This document shows, piece by piece, positions 4,770-10,628 of a stretch of 10,628 nucleotides of DNA. Both the position numbers and the translations under genes were made by a program. How positions within the stretch are numbered: the stretch's first letter is position 1; every line of letters starts with the position of its first letter. Location: positions 1 to 10,628 of the forward strand of contig NHFS02000031.1 in assembly GCA_002171315.2 (NCBI GenBank), written 5' to 3'. Below the pieces are notes generated by a model. The model made no database searches and had not been told where the DNA came from. It was given only the letters and a program-made list of their open reading frames with translations. Source of the stretch: Euryarchaeota archaeon TMED117 (GTDB lineage Archaea; Thermoplasmatota; Poseidoniia; Poseidoniales; Poseidoniaceae).

Positions 4770-7121
4770 CTAGAATACGCCAATTGAAAAGAGAGCTAAT
4801 ATTGAGTTTGTTGTAACCCATAGGCTGATTGGAATCAGAACCAGCCCCATAAATCGTGCAAACGAATCTGCTCCAAACTTTCCGAAAAGTTTTGAAATCG
4901 GGCCACCCCAAGAAGCAACGATTCTCAATATTAGAACAGTAAGTCCTGAGACAATGACGTGCCCTATGAGGATTAAAATTGCGACCAGAATGGATATGCC
5001 TCCATTCAATGCACTCGCCCCCACTCCTTGAGCGATTAAAGCGGGGTTGGCAAGCCATGCAAACCACCCAATGAATACTCCAAGGAAGACATCTCGTTGC
5101 ATGTCTTCTTTTGACCGCCAATCTTGGAAAGATTTGTTGGTTAAACCATGAAGAAGAGATCCGAGTAACTTTGCCTCAAATGGTGAACCAGTTCGGTATG
5201 TGACAACACACATTTGGACAAACCACAGGAACATTCCGACATGAATAATGTGAGCAATAAATGCCCCAAATGGAAGCAAACTCACCAAGAGTGCTGGCAG
5301 ATGAACCATCAAAACTCCACAACCTCCTGCTATGACGATGCTCGCCCAAAGTGCGCCAGGCGGGAGGGGTTCCTCTGGCTTTGTCCAACCTTGTCGAGGT
5401 AGTGCTAGGAAAACCAGGAATAAACCAGCAGGGAAAAATATGGAAAAATACGTTCCTAAACTTGTTGGACCTCCGGTACCAATCCCGTCAATAGCGTCAT
5501 TCATTGCCTTCGAACCAGCGGTTGGAGTCTCACTCCAGGTGATGTGCATTGTTCGATCAACGATTAATATTGAATCTGCGTTACCAGTTGGAGAGGAACT
5601 TACCAATTCGTTATTGTAATCTAATACGATTGGCCAACTTCCGTTTAGTTGAGACCTGTATGCAAGAACATCACTTAGAAGAGAAGTATCGCCTGTTACG
5701 ACTTGTACAACCGAAATATCATCTCGCTGGCCAAGTAGGAGAGCGAATTCATTTGCTTGATCTTGTGCTGATTCTGAGCCAGGGGCGATTGCACCAATGA
5801 CAAGAGCATTTGAATCGCCCATTAATTCTGAGATTGTAGTAAATTCAGTCCCATCGATTTTGAATTCTGCATCCAAAAGCAGAGCGTTGTCATCGAGAAT
5901 GGCCTCATCGCTCAGATTGGTTTGAGCAAAACCAAGAGGGAGCATGAGTAGCATCATTACAAAAAGAGCGCCAATGATTGGAAGAGGGAGAGGTGGTTCG
6001 GAATTGAATCCTTTGTACACGAGTCCTATGAAACATGAAATGGTTGTCAGAGTTAGCCAAATACCCGCACTCGCAAATCCTTCGTAGTCTTTTTCAACTT
6101 CAAATCTGATGATTCCAAATGCATGACAATCAACGTTAGGATTCCCACTGCTTGTCGTTACGCATACTTCCAAATTCGATGACCCAGTAAATAGTTGCTC
6201 TTTTCCTGTCCAAATCCAAGCAGTTTCGTTGTTTCCAAGGTCACGTTCCATGCGGATACGGCCGATCGAATTTTCCATCACTGTATCTCGGTCTTTGTTC
6301 GTTTTCTCATCCGAATCAAGTGGCCCCCGTAAGACCCATGAAACAGCCCGATTACCATTCCCATCAATGAGGACATCATCTTCGCCCCAAGGCAATGTAG
6401 GTAAGAATTCGATATGGGCACGTTTAGAAGAATCAATTCTGATACTCGCTTCGGGTTCGTATACCTTGCCAGTCATCACAATTCCACCAGCATTCGTCTC
6501 AAATCCTCCCCATTGGATTCTCGCACGTGTTCCTTCGCAGTTGTGTTGTGCAATCAGTGAAAGCGTGAATGTATCACCTGCTTGTAAATCCACATCGAGT
6601 TGAAGAACTTCTCCAGAAAAATTCTGAGGATCATTTGATGCGACTTTATCTATTTCTTCAGTGATTGTGGTTTCATAAACTTGTGAACCTTTAATGCTCA
6701 CCGACATAGTGAGTGTTGTTGAATCGTCATCACCCGGTGGGGATGTGAGCAGACTAGATGTGCATGTTGTTGGTTGAATAGCAGCAGCGATTGGTACGAT
6801 ATACGCACTGAAGTATGTTGACATATTTATCGTGCCCTTCATTGAATTAACCAGCGGTGGTGATGTCAATTCGAATATTTGAGTAGGGCCCCCTCCAGGG
6901 TTTACATCTGTAAAACCGAGGGTAGCGTCAGGTCTTGCTCGTTGAAGAACGGAATTTTCAGCATTTTCTCCTTCAACATACAATCGTTGCTCGATATCCA
7001 TTTCCCAATCGACGTATCCTTCTTCGTAAGAGACGTTTTCAAGAGCACCTTGAGCGCCTATAGCTAAACTCGAGACGAAGAGCGCCAAGAGGCCGAATGC
7101 GATGAAACGGTGATGGCGCAT
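4770..7121 (-). CDS. Multi-pass membrane protein with beta-rich outer domain and cysteine-less thioredoxin-like domain
   Basis: This protein has 783 aa from the ATG at 7121. A signal peptide (1-25) starts right there and AGGGTG lies just upstream; the in-frame ATG at 7181 would add 20 residues before the signal and overlap the DUF92 gene. Residues about 26-348 form a beta-rich outer region with four cysteines (C120, C195, C320, C332), likely two disulfides. A helix (350-369), a short loop and a signal-peptide-like helix (380-400) follow. Residues about 415-545 look like a redoxin/TlpA fold: a strand A-L-V-I-G-A-I, a helix, W-P-I-V-L-D, and S-I-L-I-V-D-R-T-M-H-I. Where the fold has CxxC this protein has S-E-S-A (449-452), and no cis-proline is evident. 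About six more helices fill 554-780; the last two faintly recall the end of MarC proteins. It is presumably in the cytoplasmic membrane; function unknown. It begins 43 bp after DUF92 and precedes the Cas4-like gene. Confidence 0.8.
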   Translation of the reverse strand: MRHHRFIAFGLLALFVSSLAIGAQGALENVSYEEGYVDWEMDIEQRLYVEGENAENSVLQRARPDATLGFTDVNPGGGPTQIFELTSPPLVNSMKGTINMSTYFSAYIVPIAAAIQPTTCTSSLLTSPPGDDDSTTLTMSVSIKGSQVYETTITEEIDKVASNDPQNFSGEVLQLDVDLQAGDTFTLSLIAQHNCEGTRARIQWGGFETNAGGIVMTGKVYEPEASIRIDSSKRAHIEFLPTLPWGEDDVLIDGNGNRAVSWVLRGPLDSDEKTNKDRDTVMENSIGRIRMERDLGNNETAWIWTGKEQLFTGSSNLEVCVTTSSGNPNVDCHAFGIIRFEVEKDYEGFASAGIWLTLTTISCFIGLVYKGFNSEPPLPLPIIGALFVMMLLMLPLGFAQTNLSDEAILDDNALLLDAEFKIDGTEFTTISELMGDSNALVIGAIAPGSESAQDQANEFALLLGQRDDISVVQVVTGDTSLLSDVLAYRSQLNGSWPIVLDYNNELVSSSPTGNADSILIVDRTMHITWSETPTAGSKAMNDAIDGIGTGGPTSLGTYFSIFFPAGLFLVFLALPRQGWTKPEEPLPPGALWASIVIAGGCGVLMVHLPALLVSLLPFGAFIAHIIHVGMFLWFVQMCVVTYRTGSPFEAKLLGSLLHGLTNKSFQDWRSKEDMQRDVFLGVFIGWFAWLANPALIAQGVGASALNGGISILVAILILIGHVIVSGLTVLILRIVASWGGPISKLFGKFGADSFARFMGLVLIPISLWVTTNSILALFSIGVF

Positions 7122-7123
7122 GA

Positions 7124-7129
7124 CACCCT
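7124..7129 (-). promoter_or_regulatory. Ribosome binding site deciding the 7121 start
   Basis: AGGGTG lies two bases before the ATG at 7119-7121, with the GGG core four bases away. The upstream in-frame ATG at 7181 has no purine-rich motif in front of it. The inner start also leaves the signal peptide at the extreme N-terminus. Confidence 0.45.
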
Positions 7130-7164
7130 GAGCGAGTGCCAGTTCATGAAGTCGGCGGCGAATT

Positions 7165-7926
7165 TCACATTGGTTGGCCAAGGTATAGCCACATGATGAG
7201 CACTCCGGAAATGATTGAAATCGCGTTAACTGATCCCTTCGTAAGGAATCCTCGATTTTCCAAAACTGCTCCGAGCACGCTGTCTATTTGGCATCCTAGG
7301 AAGCCAATTCCAGCGACCATAGCAGCGTTCATTGCGGTATCAGTAACTGAGTTGTTAAACATGATGATTCCTGCAATAAGGGAACAAAGTCCAATGAGTA
7401 AGCCACCAGATGCAGCAGCAAGTTGTCCGTTTGGAGAAAACCCTCCATTAATTCCTGCTTTACATGGTTTCATCGTTGTAATCATTCGAACTCGATTGTC
7501 GAGGCTTCCAATTTCACTTGCCCATGTATCGGATGTTGCGACTGCTACAGATGCGCCAAACATCCATAGGCCATTTTTCCAATCATCAAGTGCAAAGGCT
7601 AGAATTGCAACGAGGGCAGGCATGCCTCCATTGGCAGCTACATTGATCCATCCACGATGACCATCTGAGGATTCACTCAATCCTAAAGCTGCTTTTTCAT
7701 CAAAACGCCACTTCGTAGCAACATGGCTGCTGAGAAGGAAAGCAAGCAGAAGCAATAGCCAGGTCCAATGCCCTAAACAGCCGACTAAGAAACCGAGTAA
7801 TGCAGCAGCAATGATGCCCTTCGCATCAAGAATACGGGCTTTTGATGAAGCGCCAATTAAGCCAAGAATGAGCAAAGAAGTGATTGCAATGTTTCCAGAA
7901 ACAAAGCCACCAGATGCAAAATCCAT
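7165..7926 (-). CDS. TIGR00297/DUF92 family integral membrane protein (VTE6-related)
   Basis: This is a 253-aa protein, a full-length member of the DUF92 family. The conserved motifs are all present in order: A-N-G-G at 98-101, T-S-D-T-W-A-S-E-I-G at 131-140, G-I-N-G-G-F-S at 158-164, and G-F-L-G-C-Q-I-D-S-V-L-G-A at 208-220 with E223 beyond. About six to seven hydrophobic helices surround them. The characterised plant relative VTE6 phosphorylates phytyl phosphate to the diphosphate, so a polyprenyl-phosphate kinase role is plausible. In an archaeon the substrate could be a geranylgeranyl-type phosphate for lipid synthesis or salvage; that is inference. Purines (TTAGGG) precede the ATG at 7926. 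It follows the PrsW-like gene by 73 bp and precedes the thioredoxin-like membrane protein by 43 bp, so it may share a transcript with both. Confidence 0.88.
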   Translation of the reverse strand: MDFASGGFVSGNIAITSLLILGLIGASSKARILDAKGIIAAALLGFLVGCLGHWTWLLLLLAFLLSSHVATKWRFDEKAALGLSESSDGHRGWINVAANGGMPALVAILAFALDDWKNGLWMFGASVAVATSDTWASEIGSLDNRVRMITTMKPCKAGINGGFSPNGQLAAASGGLLIGLCSLIAGIIMFNNSVTDTAMNAAMVAGIGFLGCQIDSVLGAVLENRGFLTKGSVNAISIISGVLIMWLYLGQPM

Positions 7927-7999
7927 GTTGAGCCCTAACCACCATGCGAAGCATCATAGTTTTGTTCTTTGCGTAAGATTATTCTCTGAACGAAGCGAT

Positions 8000-9382
8000 T
8001 TAAGTCACAGTCTTTTCTTCCATCGCAGCGGATATGACAAATCTACCAATGGTCCACAGCAGTGTAATGAGAATCACAATCCATGTTAAATCAAGAATAA
8101 GGCCAAGAGCCGGTGATAGATTTAGTGCTAGATGTGAAATTAAGACTGAACTTCCATTCCAGAAGGCATGGCCAAACATTGCCATTCCAAGCATGACTGG
8201 GATAGATGTAGGGAGTTGTAATTCTGACTTTTTTACCAAAAATGATTGAGTGAGATACGTCGAAGGGTTAGCGGAAATCGTTGTTGTTTCACCAGTCATC
8301 GGATTTACCAAGCCCCATGTATCGAATTTAGGTTGAATTCCAAATTTTCTCTGTTCAAGCATGTGACCTATTGCGTACCCACTGCAAGCAGTCCAAAGAG
8401 CGTGACCAGGAATCGAACCAATACCTCTGACAATGGAAGTTAGGCCGTAGGAAATGGCAACAAACTCTCCTGCGAAAAGGCTGAACAAGATGTATTGTAA
8501 ATTCTCAAGCAATGCAAATCCAAGCCCAACGGTAAAACCAACTTGGAAACCCCTTCGCTTTGAATCGATCATACTACTCAGGCTCAAAACTGCAAGCGCC
8601 TTGCATATTTCTTCTCCAACAGGTGCGGAAATGATGATTGTAATGTTTTCAACTGTGGTTGCTGAAACATCGCCCCCACTGAGTAGTAAAACCGTTCCAG
8701 GGGCGATAAACGAATTGATGATGAGCGCAGGGAATGTCGAAAGCATGCCCGCGATGAGCATTGCTTCTCCCTGTTGACGATTTGTTGTGAGCTGGAATCG
8801 AGAGGCTGAGAAGGACCACCATGCAAAAACTGGTGTTGAGAAACCAACCAACCATGCTGGAACTGCAACGCAAACGGCTAGGAGTAAGAACAAGACATTT
8901 GATGAATCAAGTAAAAGTGGTGCAAAGGCAATACTGGAGATGATGACACCTCCAAGGAAAAGCATCCACAGATGTTTGGCTATTGGAACTCTTAACGGAT
9001 GCCTGGAGCGGACAATATACTGACGCATTGTTGTTGGTACTGGAGTTTGAAGAATACGAGTATTAGGGAGTGAATGTACTTGTGTCCCACTTGCATCTGG
9101 TTGAGCCACGATAATGTGTTCGAGTTTTGGACGTCGTATTGCTAAGAGGAGCAAAACCATCGGTGCAGAGCAAATACTTCCTGCCAAAATTAATCCTCCA
9201 TCCAATGGGCCAAATTCTCCGTTGAGATCACCATCTAGGAAACCAGCGGCAATGAGGACTACAAATTGAGCAAGGAACCAGAGGAGTACCACAATACCAA
9301 GCATTCTCCAGACGCTGTGCCAGCGAGACTCTTGATTGAGATGGCCCTGAGATGAAGCATGGTTGGCTTCAGATGGCTGCAT
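8000..9382 (-). CDS. PrsW-family intramembrane metalloprotease, enlarged
   Basis: This 460-aa multi-helix membrane protein carries the PrsW signature. The first motif, A-P-V-G-E-E-I-C-K, gives EExxK with E257, E258 and K261. The second is G-L-G-F-A-L-L-E-N-L-Q-Y (286-297). The third is P-G-H-A-L-W with H327, and a fourth conserved His follows in F-G-H-A-F-W-N (H405). All are in or beside predicted membrane helices. B. subtilis PrsW (218 aa) makes the first cut in the anti-sigma factor RsiW. Archaea lack sigma factors, so a different membrane substrate is expected. This protein is about twice as long: it has a 26-residue polar N-tail, four to five extra N-terminal helices with a polar loop (about 83-135), and a polar insert (about 341-395) between the two His helices. 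GAAGGGAT precedes the ATG. It starts the left-hand minus-strand run, with its promoter region in the divergent gap at 9383-9574. Confidence 0.88.
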   Translation of the reverse strand: MQPSEANHASSQGHLNQESRWHSVWRMLGIVVLLWFLAQFVVLIAAGFLDGDLNGEFGPLDGGLILAGSICSAPMVLLLLAIRRPKLEHIIVAQPDASGTQVHSLPNTRILQTPVPTTMRQYIVRSRHPLRVPIAKHLWMLFLGGVIISSIAFAPLLLDSSNVLFLLLAVCVAVPAWLVGFSTPVFAWWSFSASRFQLTTNRQQGEAMLIAGMLSTFPALIINSFIAPGTVLLLSGGDVSATTVENITIIISAPVGEEICKALAVLSLSSMIDSKRRGFQVGFTVGLGFALLENLQYILFSLFAGEFVAISYGLTSIVRGIGSIPGHALWTACSGYAIGHMLEQRKFGIQPKFDTWGLVNPMTGETTTISANPSTYLTQSFLVKKSELQLPTSIPVMLGMAMFGHAFWNGSSVLISHLALNLSPALGLILDLTWIVILITLLWTIGRFVISAAMEEKTVT

Positions 9383-9394
9383 GATATCCCTTCA

Positions 9395-9409
9395 ATGTAG
9401 GAACTACAT
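9395..9409. promoter_or_regulatory. 15-bp palindrome upstream of the PrsW-like gene
   Basis: ATGTAG-gaa-CTACAT is a perfect 6-3-6 inverted repeat, 12 bp upstream of the PrsW-like ATG and just before its ribosome binding site. It lies in the 192-bp gap between divergent genes. It could be a repressor site or a hairpin that hides the ribosome binding site. I saw no convincing TATA box elsewhere in this gap on either strand. Confidence 0.35.
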
Positions 9410-9574
9410 GAAGAATGGTATTGAAAGTCCGCTCAGTTCGCCCATCACTCCTCACGGAAACAGCAGTCAGCATAGAGCACTCATCATTGCGGATTTGCTC
9501 CTCGATAACCATAGCAATAAGCATTCGGATGAAACAAAACAGTTCTTCAAAAGCAACTGGGAGTTTCTTGAATC

Positions 9575-9883
9575 ATGGAATGGGCAAATCGTCTTCTTGC
9601 ACCCCGTATCGATCATAGGGGTATGTCAACACCAAGTGAAGCGTCCCGTTTGTTTCTCATCATCACATTGTGTTTGACAGGATGGTGGGCCTGGGGAGCC
9701 ACGGGTGGTAATTTTGTTGTATGGTTTTCATTGACATTACTTGTAGCAACGCCAATATTATCAATCGGTTGGTACCTACTCTCTCTGGCTGCTCGTCATC
9801 GAAGTGGAGAGTTACTTACTCCTAAAGTTCAGAACGCCTTAGAGGCAAAGGGTCGTTGGCCTCATCATTCTAGGAAGCCGTAA
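9575..9883 (+). CDS. Small two-helix membrane protein, unknown function
   Basis: I do not recognise a family. The 102-aa product has a polar N-terminus, two hydrophobic helices (about 25-41 and 47-71) separated by a short G-A-T-G-G-N turn, and a basic, soluble C-terminal tail ending in His/Arg/Lys. The tight hairpin suggests both ends face the same side, with the basic tail in the cytoplasm. Two starts are possible. The ATG at 9575 has GGGAG 11 bases upstream, and an in-frame TGA lies just before it. The ATG at 9623 gives 86 aa starting M-S-T-P-S, but its AGGGG is only one base away. The hydrophobic pattern is what makes this a credible gene, since opposite-strand shadows in this window rarely show two clean helices. 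It is the only complete plus-strand gene, divergent from PrsW and overlapping the dehydrogenase end by 19 bp. Confidence 0.65.
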   Translation: MEWANRLLAPRIDHRGMSTPSEASRLFLIITLCLTGWWAWGATGGNFVVWFSLTLLVATPILSIGWYLLSLAARHRSGELLTPKVQNALEAKGRWPHHSRKP

Positions 9884-10628
9884 GTCCAACTCTTTGGTGG
9901 TGCAAAGGTTTCCTTGATTGAACGAGGAGAAACCCACCTCAAGAGATTGAGTGGACTTCCTGCTTTATCATTCGTCCCACTTCCTCGTGCTCCACCAAAC
10001 GGTTGTTGTCCAACAACAGCTCCCGTTGGTTTGTCATTGATGTAGAAGTTCCCTGCACTGAATCGAAGGGCATCCTTTGCAAATTCAATGTCTTCTCGAT
10101 GCTTTGCAAAGATGGATCCAGTTAGTGCATATTCTGAAGTGGAATCACAAATACTCAGGATATTCTCATATTCACTGTCTTGGAATATGTGAATGGATAA
10201 CACTGGGCCAAAGATTTCTTGAGCCATTGATTCATACATCGGGTCTTCACAAAGAATTGTTGTTGGTTCAACGAAGTAACCAACAGAGTCATCGTAGTTT
10301 CCACCTGTGACAATGGTACAACCGCTGTCTGCTTTCGCTCGGTCGATGTAGCCTGCAATATTGTCGAAGGATTTCTTGTCGATGACTGCTCCGATATAGT
10401 TTGAGAAATCAGAGACATCTCCCATGGTGATCTTTCCAACTTCGTCACAATACTTCGACCCAATCCGTCCCCATACTGAGGCAGGGATGTAAGCACGACT
10501 TGCAGCAGAACACTTCTGTCCTTGAAATTCAAACGAACCTCGTAAAAGTGCTACAATGAGCGCTTCTTCGTTACATTCTGGATGTGCAACAATGAAGTCT
10601 TTTCCGCCTGTTTCTCCGACGATACGAG
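9865..10628 (-). CDS. pruA: Delta-1-pyrroline-5-carboxylate dehydrogenase, ALDH4A1-like (C-terminal 253 residues, partial)
   Basis: This enzyme oxidises glutamate semialdehyde (from pyrroline-5-carboxylate) to glutamate with NAD, the second step of proline breakdown. The reading frame is open to the window edge; the ATG at 10425 is internal. At the fragment start is G-E-T-G-G-K-D with the general-base Glu (fragment residue 5). The nucleophile follows in F-Q-G-Q-K-C-S-A (C39), 34 residues on, the standard ALDH distance. Further on come E-I-F-G-P-V-L, A-G-N-F-Y-I-N-D-K and G-Q-Q-P-F-G-G-A-R-G-S-G-T-N-D-K, and the end closely follows human ALDH4A1 as I remember it. The NAD-binding N-terminal half lies outside the window. 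The whole visible catalytic part is intact, so it should be active. The gene converges on the small membrane protein gene with a 19-bp overlap. No proline dehydrogenase is visible; it may lie to the right. Confidence 0.93.
   Translation of the reverse strand, partial: RIVGETGGKDFIVAHPECNEEALIVALLRGSFEFQGQKCSAASRAYIPASVWGRIGSKYCDEVGKITMGDVSDFSNYIGAVIDKKSFDNIAGYIDRAKADSGCTIVTGGNYDDSVGYFVEPTTILCEDPMYESMAQEIFGPVLSIHIFQDSEYENILSICDSTSEYALTGSIFAKHREDIEFAKDALRFSAGNFYINDKPTGAVVGQQPFGGARGSGTNDKAGSPLNLLRWVSPRSIKETFAPPKSWTYGFLE

Noticed and set aside
4759..5121. A 120-codon minus-strand reading frame rich in Cys and Arg
   Set aside because: It is an out-of-frame shadow of the C-terminal helices of the 4770-7121 gene.
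7122..7181. Start of the thioredoxin-like membrane protein at 7181
   Set aside because: It would put 20 mostly polar residues before a clean signal peptide, overlap the DUF92 gene by 17 bp, and lacks a ribosome binding site.
7136..7660. A 174-codon plus-strand reading frame opposite the DUF92 gene
   Set aside because: It lies antisense to a gene with clear family motifs and has no domain or start signal of its own.
8000..9382. CPBP/CAAX-protease (Abi) family instead of PrsW
   Set aside because: The CPBP motif is EExxxR; this protein has EExxK followed by G-F-A-x-x-E-N-x-x-Y, P-G-H and a later G-H, which is the PrsW pattern.
9363..9677. A 104-codon plus-strand reading frame across the divergent gap
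   Set aside because: It starts inside the PrsW-like gene, runs through the promoter gap and has no hydrophobic or family pattern; the frame at 9575-9883 is the better candidate.
10155..10532. A 125-codon minus-strand reading frame overlapping the dehydrogenase, which could suggest a frameshift
   Set aside because: The true dehydrogenase frame is open from the window edge and carries the conserved E-T-G-G-K and G-Q-K-C motifs without a break; the other frame has no recognisable content.

Overview
The window looks like a compact piece of an archaeal (or archaeal-like marine) chromosome. My best guess is a Marine Group II euryarchaeon (Candidatus Poseidoniales) or a relative. This is inferred from the mix of genes: large signal-peptide-bearing, membrane-anchored proteins with beta-rich outer domains, a TIGR00297/DUF92 protein, a PrsW-type protease, a TATA-like box, and a bacterial/eukaryotic-style proline catabolic enzyme. 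No rRNA, tRNA, replication gene or other taxonomic marker is present, so the assignment is tentative.

Layout. A plus-strand gene tail (TerB-like/EF-hand-like) ends at 164 and overlaps the end of the next gene tail to tail. From 9382 down to 147 every credible gene is on the minus strand. In transcription order they are: a PrsW-family intramembrane protease (8000-9382); a DUF92 membrane protein (7165-7926); a large membrane protein with a cysteine-less thioredoxin-like domain (4770-7121); a Cas4/RecB-like protein with an intact four-cysteine iron-sulfur signature but a broken (D/E)xK site (3832-4731); a gap of about 160 bp with a TATA-like box and a strand-specific hairpin; a small, very basic orphan protein (3345-3668); a 114-bp gap with two inverted repeats; then a hotdog thioesterase (2766-3230), a SprT-like zinc metalloprotein (2214-2756) and a second large membrane-anchored protein (147-2165). 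On the right, a small two-helix membrane protein on the plus strand (9575-9883) overlaps tail to tail with the C-terminal 253 residues of a delta-1-pyrroline-5-carboxylate dehydrogenase on the minus strand (9865 to the window edge).

How the genes may work together. PrsW, DUF92, the thioredoxin-like membrane protein and the Cas4-like protein are closely packed (gaps of 38-73 bp) and could be co-transcribed. The thioesterase, SprT-like gene and membrane protein form a second tight cluster (gaps of 9 and 48 bp), in which the SprT-like ribosome binding site overlaps the thioesterase stop codon. Gene content is mixed (envelope, lipid, metal-dependent protein or DNA handling, proline catabolism), so shared function should not be assumed from adjacency alone.

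The most interesting points are two proteins that keep a fold signature but lose its catalytic residues (the Cas4-like protein and the thioredoxin-like domain), two large membrane proteins that share an odd domain order with an internal signal-peptide-like helix, and a structured leader before the basic orphan gene. No mobile element, CRISPR array, tRNA or rRNA is visible, and no gene-free stretch exceeds 192 bp.
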